Shown in pieces: positions 1 to 7,851 of a stretch of 22,349 nucleotides of DNA. Origin of the DNA: an uncultured Kiritimatiellota bacterium (GTDB lineage: Bacteria; Verrucomicrobiota; Kiritimatiellia; RFP12; UBA1067); assembly GCA_934635045.1 (NCBI GenBank), contig CAKTZA010000064.1, positions 1-22,349 on the forward strand, in the 5' to 3' direction. Each line of letters begins with the position of its first letter. Position 1 is the first letter of the stretch. The notes under the pieces were generated by a model. The model made no database searches. It was not told the DNA's origin and worked only from the letters and a program-made list of their open reading frames with translations. Made by a program: the position numbers and the translations under genes.

Positions 1-73
1 GGGAAATCCGCACGTCCGGTTTGATGAGGGGGAAGTCGCATCGGCGAAGCCGAGGCGTGGGTCTCTACTCTAC
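1..73 (+). mobile_element. Group II intron, 3' end (part of domain V plus domain VI), partial
   Basis: The window opens with GGGAAATCCGCACGTCCGGT, which reads as the GAAA-type loop and 3' strand of a bacterial group II intron domain V, followed by the usual GATGAGGGG joiner. Next comes a hairpin at about 40-55 (TCGGC-GAA-GCCGA inside a longer CGC/GCG stem) that fits domain VI. The segment ends in a pyrimidine-rich CTCTACTCTAC. An intron 3' terminus at about 73 (ending in AC) would put A67 seven nucleotides from the splice site, where the branch-point adenosine normally sits. The 5' strand of domain V, the reverse-transcriptase gene and domains I-IV lie outside the window. The domain V recognition is from memory of the consensus; the exact 3' boundary is inferred. 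Confidence 0.7.
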
Positions 74-97
74 AACATGAAAGCGAGATCGAAGACG

Positions 98-160
98 AAT
101 GTCGGTTGTGGACACCTCCATAGGGGGGGCATAGCCTCTCAAAGCTAATGTCGGTTTTGG
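98..160 (+). repeat. Imperfect 14-nt direct repeat flanking the start of the first gene
   Basis: AATGTCGGTTGTGG (98-111) recurs as AATGTCGGTTTTGG (147-160), 13 of 14 bases identical and 49 bp apart. The second copy contains the start codon of the beta-helix gene. Between them lie a G7 run (123-129) and a CCTCC that can pair with it. The offset is not a multiple of three, so the two ATGs are in different frames, and the upstream ATG (99) reads into a stop after 11 codons. This may be a small duplication or insertion in the leader; its origin is unknown. Confidence 0.6.
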
Positions 161-2340
161 CTGTTCTGTGCTGCGCCGGAGGCGCACAGCAGACGATGGC
201 CGCGCCCGGAGACCCCACGCTGCCCATCTACGTCGATCCGGTCGGCGGGAATGACGAGACGGGCGACGGCAAGACATGGGAGACGGCGCTGAAGACGATC
301 ACAAACGCCATCGCAAAGACGGAAACCTGGGCCTACTACAGCGAACGTCGCTGTCAGGTCGTCCTCAAGAGGGGCCTCTACGTACTGGATAAAAGGATAG
401 GACTTATGCCGCGCACGTCGCTTGTCGGAGACCCCGCGTGCGACCGAAGCGAGATCGTGCTGACGGCGCCCGAAGGCGTGGCGATGGAGAAGTTCATTGA
501 ATGCCCGACCGATCCAAACGCCGACTTTGTCAACCTGATCGCCAACCTGACGATCTCCAACGTCACGATGTCGGGCGGCGCGGCGATTTACGGCGGCACG
601 GCGAGACACGACCGCTGGTCGCGTGTCGTCTCGAACGTCGTCTTCTCCCTCTGCCGTCAGGTCAACGGCAGCGCGGTCAGCGCCGTCGGGCTGTATGCCG
701 ACGGGCGGACGCTCGTCACGGACTGCCTCTTCTCCGGCCTCACCAACACGACGTCCTACGGCACGGTTGCCATCTGCCGCAACGGCGGCTGGTTCCGCAA
801 CTGCCGGGTCGAGAGCTGCTCGAACGGCGGCTACGGACAGGTCTTCGCCTGGGTGGGGCCGTATGACCGGCTGTCCGCGCACAACGGCATTGAAGGCTGC
901 ACGTTCACCAACAACTTTGCGAAGACCGCGGGCGGATGCATCCGAAACGTGCCGATCGTGCGCGACAGCCTCTTTGTCGGCAATGTCAGCGGCGGCGAGG
1001 GATCGGTCGGCTCTTGGACAGACGAGATGTATGGCTATTTCACCAACAACTCGCCGGAAGTCGCGAACTGCACGTTCGTCGGCAACGCCTCGACGGGGCA
1101 GAACAATTCCGGCGGCGTCCTGTCGTTTGCCTGCGGCGGCACGGTCTCGAACTGCACGTTCGTCGGCAACGTCTCCACGGGGTTCTGCGGCAGCGTGGCC
1201 AATGCGCTCGACGTCATCGGCTGCACGTTCACGAGCAACGCCTGCTTGCGTGCGTCGCTCGGCGCGGGCGCGCTCGACTTCTTGAGGAATGCCGCCTATG
1301 CGTGGCGGACGCCGCGCGTCGCGGGCTGCACGTTCGTCGGCAACCGCGCCGGGCCGGACGCGAATGGCGGCGCGATTCTCGCGAGATGCCCCGTGGAAGT
1401 CGCGGACTGCACGTTCGAGGGGAATGTCGCGGCGAGCGGCGGCGCGCTGTACGACGTGCCGACGGTGCTGGATTCGACTTTCGAGAGCAATGAGGCCCTG
1501 TGCGACGGCGGTGCCGTCGCGTGGTGCCAGACGATGCAGGGCACGATCAGCAACTGCGTCTTTTCCGGCAATTCGTGCCGTCATCGCGGCGGCGGCCTCT
1601 ACTTCGCACAATACCTGAAGCTCGACGGTGCGCTGGTTGCGGACTGCGTCTTCACCAACAACCTGTCGGGCGGTTCGGGCAACTACTTTGGCGGGGCTGG
1701 GCTTTACGCCTGGATCGAAAAAGGCACGGCGGACGTGGGGCTGACCGTGCGCAACAGCCTCTTCGTCGACAACGCGCTGACGAACGAGACGGCGCAGGGC
1801 TGCGGTTCGGCGGCGATCCTGATGTCGCGCGGCGAGACGCGCATCCATGTCGAGAGCTGCACGATGGTCGCGAACCGCGCCCGCTTCGGCAAGGCCGCTG
1901 CGCTGTACGTCTGGCCCGACAACAAGGACTGGGGCAACGGGGCGACCTACGTGACGAACACGGTCATCGCGTGCAATTACGGGGCGGCCGGCTCGTACGC
2001 GCCGGCCTACTCGTCGGTCTACGACGTCTGCGCCGACATGCCGGCGAAGGTCGGCTATTCGTATCTCCACCCGAAGGAGGCGCACACGGACTGGTGGACG
2101 GACGACCAGCACGTCGCGAACACGGACACCGTGCCGACGTTCCGGCGCGGCACGTGGATTCCGCTCGGGTCGGGGCTCCGCGACGCCGGCCTCACGCAGG
2201 GCTGGATGGCCGGGGCGCACGACCTCCAGCGCGACGCCGACGGACGGGCGATTGCGCCGCGCGTTTACGGCGCGGCGGTCGACATCGGCGCGTTCGAGCG
2301 CTCGCCGCGCGACACGGGGCTTGTGTTCGTCATTCGATAG
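148..2340 (+). CDS. Secreted right-handed beta-helix protein with choice-of-anchor Q-like C-terminus
   Basis: A 730-residue surface or secreted protein. The short hydrophobic N-terminus (MSVLAVLCCAGGA) resembles a signal peptide without a basic n-region. A stop at 121-123 rules out an upstream start, and there is no well-placed ribosome binding site. Residues about 27-60 (IYVDPVGGNDETGDGK...) match the YVDxxGGxDxxxG opening common in DUF1565/parallel beta-helix proteins. Residues about 120-620 carry many C-T/V-F-x-x-N rungs (for example CTFVGN, CTFTNN, CVFSGN), typical of Pmp-like beta-helix repeats; two rungs near 1069 and 1153 are almost identical in DNA. The end (GGAVDIGAFE-like: YGAAVDIGAFERS) matches choice-of-anchor Q proteins, followed by an eight-residue tail TGLVFVIR. 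Such proteins usually bind or present at the surface; polysaccharide lyase activity is possible, but I see no catalytic motif. The gene is followed by the CBM9-like gene after 11 bp. Confidence 0.85.
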   Translation: MSVLAVLCCAGGAQQTMAAPGDPTLPIYVDPVGGNDETGDGKTWETALKTITNAIAKTETWAYYSERRCQVVLKRGLYVLDKRIGLMPRTSLVGDPACDRSEIVLTAPEGVAMEKFIECPTDPNADFVNLIANLTISNVTMSGGAAIYGGTARHDRWSRVVSNVVFSLCRQVNGSAVSAVGLYADGRTLVTDCLFSGLTNTTSYGTVAICRNGGWFRNCRVESCSNGGYGQVFAWVGPYDRLSAHNGIEGCTFTNNFAKTAGGCIRNVPIVRDSLFVGNVSGGEGSVGSWTDEMYGYFTNNSPEVANCTFVGNASTGQNNSGGVLSFACGGTVSNCTFVGNVSTGFCGSVANALDVIGCTFTSNACLRASLGAGALDFLRNAAYAWRTPRVAGCTFVGNRAGPDANGGAILARCPVEVADCTFEGNVAASGGALYDVPTVLDSTFESNEALCDGGAVAWCQTMQGTISNCVFSGNSCRHRGGGLYFAQYLKLDGALVADCVFTNNLSGGSGNYFGGAGLYAWIEKGTADVGLTVRNSLFVDNALTNETAQGCGSAAILMSRGETRIHVESCTMVANRARFGKAAALYVWPDNKDWGNGATYVTNTVIACNYGAAGSYAPAYSSVYDVCADMPAKVGYSYLHPKEAHTDWWTDDQHVANTDTVPTFRRGTWIPLGSGLRDAGLTQGWMAGAHDLQRDADGRAIAPRVYGAAVDIGAFERSPRDTGLVFVIR

Positions 2341-2351
2341 GGCCACTTAAG

Positions 2352-3266
2352 ATGAAACCGAGAATTCTTTTGGGGTGTGTGCTGCTCGTGACGCCGGTCG
2401 TCCGTGCCGTTCCGCTGGACGAGATCGTCGTCAACTTCGCGGCACGGGCCGAGACGGAGCCAACGCTGGACGGGCGGCTTGACGACCCCGCCTGGTCGGC
2501 GGCGCCCGTCCATACGCGCTTCTACGAATACTACAAGGCGCATCCGAAGCTGTCGCTCCTCCGTTCGGAAATGCGCCTCCTCTATGACGACACGGCGCTC
2601 TGGATCGGCCTGACGCACTTCGAGGACGCGATCGGCAATCTCAAGGTCGTCGCGACCGCCCGCGACACGGTGGACTGGCTTGAGGACATGAGCGAGATCT
2701 ACGTCGATCCGTTCGGCGATGCGATCGGCTTCACGAAGCTGCTCGTCAATTCCGCCGGCGTGATCGGCGACGTGCGGCGCGTGGACGCGTCCGTCATGCT
2801 GGACGAATGGAGCGGCGACGGCTGGCAGGCGAAGACGAGCGTCGGGACAGACCGCTGGTGCATCGAGATCCGACTGCCGTACGCCGACCTGCAGAGGCCT
2901 CCGACGCCGGACGGTGCGCTCTGGCGGCTTTGCGTGACGCGCTACCAGTGGACGAGCGGCCAGTTCGTCGGCAGCGTCTCCTCGCCCGGCGGCGCCTACA
3001 ACAACACCGCTGGATTCGGCTACCTCTATTTCCTGCCGCCGGGGGCTTCGCCGGATGTCGCCGTCCTCACCGCCGCGCTGAATGGACGGGTCGCGCCGCC
3101 GTGGTGCACGTCGCTCGGCGAGACGATCCTCGTGGACGTCGGCAACGGCGTGCAGGTGCGGCAGGAGCGGTTGGAGGATTTTCTGGCGCGTGAGGAAAAG
3201 GCGGATCGGGAGCGGATCGAATCCTTCCGCCGGAAACTGGAACAGGAATTCGGAGGAAGGAAATGA
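2352..3266 (+). CDS. Secreted CBM9-like (carbohydrate family 9-like) domain protein
   Basis: A 304-residue protein with a clear signal peptide (MKPRILLGCVLLVTPVVRA, cleavage likely after VRA). Residues about 30-240 form a CBM9-like beta-sandwich: PTLDGRLDDPAWSAAP is the typical opening motif, LLYDDTALWIGL the strand that follows, and DMSEIYVDPFGD plus LLVNSAGVIGDVR the usual D-x-E-hydrophobic-D and V-N-x-x-G elements. Residues about 265-304 are highly charged and probably helical (RLEDFLAREEKADRERIES). The family binds sugars or forms accessory domains of extracellular enzymes; here it stands alone. Its stop overlaps the next start (ATGA), and the Shine-Dalgarno sequence GGAGGAAGG for the next gene lies in its last codons, so it is probably translationally coupled with the GH42-like enzyme. 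The partnership in sugar capture is inferred. Confidence 0.85.
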   Translation: MKPRILLGCVLLVTPVVRAVPLDEIVVNFAARAETEPTLDGRLDDPAWSAAPVHTRFYEYYKAHPKLSLLRSEMRLLYDDTALWIGLTHFEDAIGNLKVVATARDTVDWLEDMSEIYVDPFGDAIGFTKLLVNSAGVIGDVRRVDASVMLDEWSGDGWQAKTSVGTDRWCIEIRLPYADLQRPPTPDGALWRLCVTRYQWTSGQFVGSVSSPGGAYNNTAGFGYLYFLPPGASPDVAVLTAALNGRVAPPWCTSLGETILVDVGNGVQVRQERLEDFLAREEKADRERIESFRRKLEQEFGGRK

Positions 3267-6200
3267 ACAACAGGATCAATGTTTTCACGGTCGCCGCACT
3301 GGCGACGGCAACGGGGTTCGGCGCCCTGCAGGGGCGCTATCTGCACGAGATGACGGGCGAGTACGTCACGCCGCATTTCGACTTTCGCGGCTCGGTCGCC
3401 GAAAGGCCGCTCAAGGCGCTCTTCGTGCTGGATCGGCGCGGGGCGCGCGATGCGGTGGAGGTCGTACAGCGGTTCAACGTCGAGCCGACCTACTTCCTGA
3501 CGGTCTCCGGCGACCGGATCGCGGCGGAGGACATGTACGAGTCGGCGTGGAAGGGGACGTCCGTCCACGAGAAGACGCGCGAGCTGGACGAGAAGCTGAA
3601 CGCGCGCTATGACCTCTACGTCTTCGGGCGCAAGGCATTCACGAGCGTCAACGAGGAGCATCGCTATCGCATCCTCAAGGCCGTGCGCGACACGGGCGCG
3701 GGGCTGCTGATGGTGAGCGATCTCGGCCCACGAAAGATTCCTTATTCGAAGGTCTATGCGGAGAAGCTGCCGACACCGGGGTTCGTCGCGGCGTTCCCGC
3801 GCGAATATCCGCGTACGCAGCTGAATGTCTGGCAGGTCGGCAAGGGACGGCTGACGGAACTTTCCTGGCAGGGGTATGCGCAGGCCCGGTTCTTCGCGTT
3901 GGCGCCGTCCTTCCCCATAAACGACCAGTGGACGGCCAAGTACGAGAACGCCCTTGCGTTTGTTGGGCAGGCGATGCGTTTCGCGGCGGGACGTGACGCC
4001 GAGCCGTCCGAGCCGGTGCGCGTCCGTCTGCGCGACCGCTTCAACCGCGAGGTTCCCGACGCCTCGTGCGCGGGCGTGCATTTCCGTGACGTGATCGGAG
4101 CCAATGGCGCGGTGCGCATCGAGAAGGTCGAGACGCCTTCGCCCGTCGGTGGCTTGACGCTGGCCGCGCCTGAAACCGTGAAGCCGGGGACGGCATTTGC
4201 GGCGGCGGCGACGTGGCGGCAGCCGAATGCGCGCGTGCGGTCGGCGGTGTTCGAGACGCTGGATTCGCCCGCGCTGCGCATCCTGTCACGCATCCGCAAG
4301 GACGTGCCCGCCGGCGCGACGAACCTCGTCTGCGACGTGCCGGACGCGCGTGTCACGACCAAGGCCGGCTACGTGCGCGTCACGTTGGCGGATGCCGACG
4401 GGAAGCCGCTGGAGATCGCCGAACGCCTTGTGTTCTTCCCGGCGCGCGTGCTGGACGATTACGTGCAGATGGGCTGGGACACCGTCCTGTCCATGCATCC
4501 CTTCGCGGGCGCGCCGCTTGTCGTCGATCGGCTCGGCTTCACCTGCGGCCTGACGCATCCGAGCCACGGGGGCGGCAACATCGCCGAGATGGCGGCTCTG
4601 AACCAGAGCGCAGTCCCGTATGTCACGCGCATCGGCTTCGGGGCGGCGCCGAACGGCGCGTCGAAAATGGTGCATTGGGACATCTTCCTCGACAAAGAGC
4701 TCAAGGCCCGGCGCGTGGCGCTCACGGGGGACGACTGCTTTTACCGTCCCGAAGTCCAGCGGCTCTGGCGCGACATGGTCCGCTTCCGTCTGCAGAACCT
4801 GCCGAAGTGCGCGCCGTCGTTCTACAGCCTCGGCGACGAGAACCACCTCGACCTGGGCGCGGGCTTTGGCGTGTCCGACGACCGGTACTTCCGCGCGTTC
4901 CTGCGGACGAAGTACGGGACGATCGAGAACCTCAACCGCAACTGGCAGACGAACTGCGCCGATTTCGCGTCCGTCCCTCACCTGAAGCCGGACGAGGCGA
5001 AGCGTCTCGGCAATCTCGCCGCATGGGGCGACCACCGCGCCTACATGTACAGGATGTACGCCGACGCGCACAGCCTCTGCCGCGAGGAGATCCGCAAGCT
5101 CGACCCCGACGCGCCCGTCGGCGCGGAGGGGTCTGTCCCCGGCGACCTGGAGCAGACGATCGCCGACCTGGAGTTCTGGGGCCCGTACTCGGACATCGTG
5201 GAAGACGAGGCCCTGCGCTCGTTCGGCGGCGACCGCATCCGCATGCTCTGGTGGGGCGGCTATCCGTCCAGTCATGGCGGTCGGGGGGCGTCGCCGTTCC
5301 CGATGCCGCTCATGGCGGATTTGGCCAAGGGCACGGTCATGGGAAACGCATGGTTCGACATTTCGGTCGGGCAGAACCACGGCTTCTTCTATTCGGATCT
5401 CAAGATCGCCGACGACGTGGCCGCCTATCTCGACTGGCACGACCGCTTCAAGGACGGTCTGGCGCAGCTGCTCATCCGCAATCCGATGAGGGACGAGGGC
5501 GTGCTGTTCTACTGGAGCCATCCGTCACAGGAGGCGTCGGTGGCGTCGGAGGCATGCCTTTCGCCGCGTGACGGTCTGACGACGCTCATCAAGTTCTGCT
5601 ACCGCAACGGGCGATCGTTCGAGTTCGTCTCGGCGCGTACGCTCGCGCGGCTGGAAAAGGCGAAGGCGCTGTTCCTCTGCGGCGCGACTGCGCTTTCGGA
5701 CGTGGAGTGCGCGGCGATCCGCGTGTTCGCGAAGCGAGGCGGAACCGTGGTGGCGGATGTCGAGCCGGCCGTGCTGAACGAGAACCTCGCGCGTCGTCCA
5801 GCCGGCGCATTGGCCGGCCTTTGGGGGACGGGGCGTTGCGTCCGCCTCGACCGGAAGCTTTCGCTGGCCTTTGCGCGGGAGAGGCAGCCGGGCGATTTCG
5901 ACCGCGAGATGTCCGCCTATTTCCCGCCAATGGCATCGGGCGTGCCCGTGAAGCCCCTGAACGAGAATGCCATTTTGCGGACGCGGAAAGGGCCTGGCTT
6001 CGATCTGGTCACGGCCCTGTGGCCGGCGACGGACTTGGGCGCACAGGCACAGGTCGCCTGGCCGGGACGACACTTCGTGTATGCGCCCTGCGAGGGCTTC
6101 GTGGGCGAGGCGGACGGTACGCTGGCGCTTGACTTCAGGCAGGTGCCGTTCGTCTGCCGCACCGTTTTCTCCGAACGGCAGTCCGCGCCGGCGTTCGCCG

Positions 6201-6451
6201 TCACGAACGGTCGCCTCGGCGGCGACGTGACGTTCGGCCTGCCGTCGTTCGTCAAGGGCCGCGTGTACGCGCTGGTGGTGCGTGACGGTGCGGGGCAGGT
6301 TCGCGGCCGGGCGGTCTTCGACCGCGAGGCGAAGACTCTGCGCCGTCTGGCCATCGCGTGGAACGACCGTCCGGGCGCGTGGACGGCCACGCTGACGGAC
6401 TGCGCCACCGGACTGAAGACCGAAAAGGCGTTTGCCGTCGCTGAGCCATGA
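3263..6451 (+). CDS. GH42-like beta-galactosidase family enzyme, multidomain, secreted
   Basis: A 1062-residue protein, longer than typical GH42 enzymes (about 650-700). Order: weak signal peptide (about 1-24), an N-terminal alpha/beta domain resembling a class I glutamine amidotransferase fold (about 45-250), a beta-sandwich (about 255-400), a TIM barrel (about 400-760), a trimerisation-like alpha/beta domain (about 755-870; LFLCGATALSDVE...GGTVVADV) and C-terminal beta structure. FYSLGDENH (E526 and N527) fits the acid/base Asn-Glu region, here in the order E-N, and FLRTKYGTIENLNRNWQTN is characteristic of GH42. E647 or E649 in IVEDEALRSF is the best nucleophile candidate. GH42 hydrolyses terminal beta-galactosides; the true substrate is unknown. 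It overlaps both neighbours by 4 nt, and GGAGGAAGG precedes the start. A GH42-clan enzyme of another specificity is possible. Confidence 0.8.
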   Translation: MNNRINVFTVAALATATGFGALQGRYLHEMTGEYVTPHFDFRGSVAERPLKALFVLDRRGARDAVEVVQRFNVEPTYFLTVSGDRIAAEDMYESAWKGTSVHEKTRELDEKLNARYDLYVFGRKAFTSVNEEHRYRILKAVRDTGAGLLMVSDLGPRKIPYSKVYAEKLPTPGFVAAFPREYPRTQLNVWQVGKGRLTELSWQGYAQARFFALAPSFPINDQWTAKYENALAFVGQAMRFAAGRDAEPSEPVRVRLRDRFNREVPDASCAGVHFRDVIGANGAVRIEKVETPSPVGGLTLAAPETVKPGTAFAAAATWRQPNARVRSAVFETLDSPALRILSRIRKDVPAGATNLVCDVPDARVTTKAGYVRVTLADADGKPLEIAERLVFFPARVLDDYVQMGWDTVLSMHPFAGAPLVVDRLGFTCGLTHPSHGGGNIAEMAALNQSAVPYVTRIGFGAAPNGASKMVHWDIFLDKELKARRVALTGDDCFYRPEVQRLWRDMVRFRLQNLPKCAPSFYSLGDENHLDLGAGFGVSDDRYFRAFLRTKYGTIENLNRNWQTNCADFASVPHLKPDEAKRLGNLAAWGDHRAYMYRMYADAHSLCREEIRKLDPDAPVGAEGSVPGDLEQTIADLEFWGPYSDIVEDEALRSFGGDRIRMLWWGGYPSSHGGRGASPFPMPLMADLAKGTVMGNAWFDISVGQNHGFFYSDLKIADDVAAYLDWHDRFKDGLAQLLIRNPMRDEGVLFYWSHPSQEASVASEACLSPRDGLTTLIKFCYRNGRSFEFVSARTLARLEKAKALFLCGATALSDVECAAIRVFAKRGGTVVADVEPAVLNENLARRPAGALAGLWGTGRCVRLDRKLSLAFARERQPGDFDREMSAYFPPMASGVPVKPLNENAILRTRKGPGFDLVTALWPATDLGAQAQVAWPGRHFVYAPCEGFVGEADGTLALDFRQVPFVCRTVFSERQSAPAFAVTNGRLGGDVTFGLPSFVKGRVYALVVRDGAGQVRGRAVFDREAKTLRRLAIAWNDRPGAWTATLTDCATGLKTEKAFAVAEP

Positions 6452-7533
6452 GGATGCGCGTCCCGATAGTCGTCTTCTGCGCGTGCGCGGCGTTCTCCGG
6501 CGCGGCGCGAATTGACGTCGTGCACACGGCGGGTCTCCCGGACAAGCGTCCGGGCCTGACGCGGGAGAAGTTCGTCGGCACGTTCGACGCCTGTCGGCTC
6601 TTCGCGGAGTACACGCGGGAGGGCGACCGGATTTTCCGCAAGCAGTGGGGCGATTACTTCTTCGGGCTGTCGCTTGGCTATTCGCCGAAGAACGGCGGCT
6701 GGAGCAAATGGGATTTCCTTCAGGTCTGCGTGCGCACGGCGAAAGGCGTGGTGAACGTGCTGGCCGAATCGCGTCCCGTCCTCTTCTTCGGCTATTCGGT
6801 CGAGGGAGCCGATTTCCTCGTCGGCGAGTGGGCCTGTGCCGACGGGAAACGGCTGCGCCTGCGGTTCGCGGCCTATCCGTCGCATCGGGACTGGCTGTTT
6901 CTCAAGGCCGACTTCGACGGCCTCGCGGTCGAAAGCGTCAGCCTGTGCGCCTATCCGGGGAACGCGGCGGTGCCGGAAGGGCGCGAGCGGCACTTGGCGA
7001 CGAAGGAGCGCGACTGGACGTTGAATGCCGAGAGTGCGGACTTCACGCCGGCGTCACCGTTCATCCTTCTCTATTCGCGTTACGTGGACGAGCCGTTCGG
7101 CAACAAGGTCGTCTATGACGCCGCGCCCGTCCGGTCGGTCTACGCCCACAAGACGGCATCCGGCGTGTCGGTGCGGTTCCGTCCGAAGCCCGCCGCCACG
7201 TCGATGGCCTTTGCCCTCGGATTCTTCGCGCACGAGGACCCGAACGACCAGCGGGTGCGGTTCCTCGGCGAAGACGGGGACGCGATCCATGACTTCCTGT
7301 GTGCGGTGGACTGGGCGGCGATACCCAAGAGTGACGACTTTCGAGCGTCCGTCAACATCGCCCACCGGCTGGGCGTGCCGCGTGCGGCGCTGGAGCCGGT
7401 GGTGAGGCGGTTTCAGGCGGTGCGCAAGGCCTGTGATGTCGCCCAGATCGCCGCCTGTGCGGAAGAGGTTCGGCAACTTCGCCGAAAGGCCGTCGCCGAC
7501 GGCCTCCGCGCCTTCTCGTCCGAAAGCCGCTAA
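6448..7533 (+). CDS. Secreted protein of unknown function
   Basis: A 361-residue protein that I do not recognise. It starts with a signal peptide (MRMRVPIVVFCACAAFSGAA, cleavage near GAA-RI). The body, about residues 25-270, is rich in alternating hydrophobic/aromatic strands (LRLRFAAYPSHRDWLFLKADF, shown as two adjacent strands; SPFILLYSRYV), which suggests a beta-sandwich. It is reminiscent of carbohydrate-handling proteins found beside glycosidases but has no clear catalytic motif. Residues about 300-361 look helical and charged (EPVVRRFQAVRKACD, EEVRQLRRKAVADG). The start codon overlaps the stop of the GH42-like gene by ATGA with no good Shine-Dalgarno, so translation probably depends on coupling. 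It ends the first transcription unit, and the palindrome begins 9 bp downstream. A role with the GH42-like enzyme is inferred from position only. Confidence 0.75.
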   Translation: MRMRVPIVVFCACAAFSGAARIDVVHTAGLPDKRPGLTREKFVGTFDACRLFAEYTREGDRIFRKQWGDYFFGLSLGYSPKNGGWSKWDFLQVCVRTAKGVVNVLAESRPVLFFGYSVEGADFLVGEWACADGKRLRLRFAAYPSHRDWLFLKADFDGLAVESVSLCAYPGNAAVPEGRERHLATKERDWTLNAESADFTPASPFILLYSRYVDEPFGNKVVYDAAPVRSVYAHKTASGVSVRFRPKPAATSMAFALGFFAHEDPNDQRVRFLGEDGDAIHDFLCAVDWAAIPKSDDFRASVNIAHRLGVPRAALEPVVRRFQAVRKACDVAQIAACAEEVRQLRRKAVADGLRAFSSESR

Positions 7534-7542
7534 AATCGCCTT

Positions 7543-7702
7543 TTGGGCCCTGCGGCCCGACAGTCGCCCGAACCGCAGTTTGCGGACGCCCCCGACATGA
7601 TTCCGACGCGCGTGCAGAGCACGCGCCCGTTGCCGTCGGGGGTCGGAATCACGTCGGACCCGCAAACGTGCTCTCGTGCGACTGTCGGCTCCTCCGGGCC
7701 AA
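7543..7702. repeat. 160-nt interrupted palindrome (long structured intergenic element)
   Basis: Outer arms 7543-7567 and 7678-7702 pair with few mismatches; the inner 9 nt of each (CGACAGTCGC side, GCGACTGTCG side) are exact. A middle stem pairs 7592-7607 with 7642-7657 (15 of 16, including GATTCCGAC/GTCGGAATC), and GTTTGCGG near 7578 pairs with CGCAAAC near 7661. At the core, GCGCGTGC-AGA-GCACGCGC (about 7609-7627) is a perfect 8-bp hairpin. There is no U-tract, so a simple intrinsic terminator is unlikely, although the element could stop transcription after the first unit. It could be a REP/MITE-like element or a structured RNA. Confidence 0.75.
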
Positions 7703-7717
7703 GGGAATGCACGTGCT

Positions 7718-7765
7718 GAGCCGCGAATACGGCGAGCGGAGGGCAGAGCCGCGAGCAAGGCGAGC
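7718..7765. repeat. Two 20-nt direct repeats upstream of the second transcription unit
   Basis: GAGCCGCGA-4 nt-GGCGAGC occurs at 7718-7737 and again at 7746-7765 (17 of 20 identical, 28-bp spacing). The second copy runs straight into a C9 tract (7765-7773). The pair lies about 40-90 bp upstream of the proposed -10 box, a position suited to an activator or operator. It could also be a dispersed intergenic repeat; the sequence alone cannot decide. Confidence 0.6.
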
Positions 7766-7805
7766 CCCCCCCCTGGGATTCAAGGGGTGTGCAAAGGCGG
7801 GGCGT

Positions 7806-7816
7806 TATGATAGAAT
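7806..7816 (+). promoter_or_regulatory. Likely promoter -10 region for the second unit
   Basis: The AT-rich island GTTATGATAGAATACG contains two overlapping -10-like hexamers, TATGAT (7806-7811) and TAGAAT (7811-7816), in otherwise GC-rich DNA. They lie 36-46 bp before a start codon that has a good Shine-Dalgarno (GGAGG, 7840-7844). No convincing -35 hexamer is seen at 16-18 bp. A CCCCT/AGGGG hairpin (about 7770-7787) and the direct repeats lie just upstream. Confidence 0.45.
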
Positions 7817-7851
7817 ACGCTTGTTCTTAAACCAAACAAGGAGGTTGCTTC

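Noticed and set aside
1060..1350. Repeated CTGCACGTTCGTCGGCAA units, CRISPR-like at first sight
   Set aside because: They encode CTFVGN rungs in frame, with coding, unequal spacers; this is a protein repeat.
145..2346. 733-residue open frame on the minus strand
   Set aside because: Antisense shadow of the beta-helix gene in GC-rich DNA: Arg/Ala/Val-rich, no motif or signal peptide, while the + strand frame has clear repeats.
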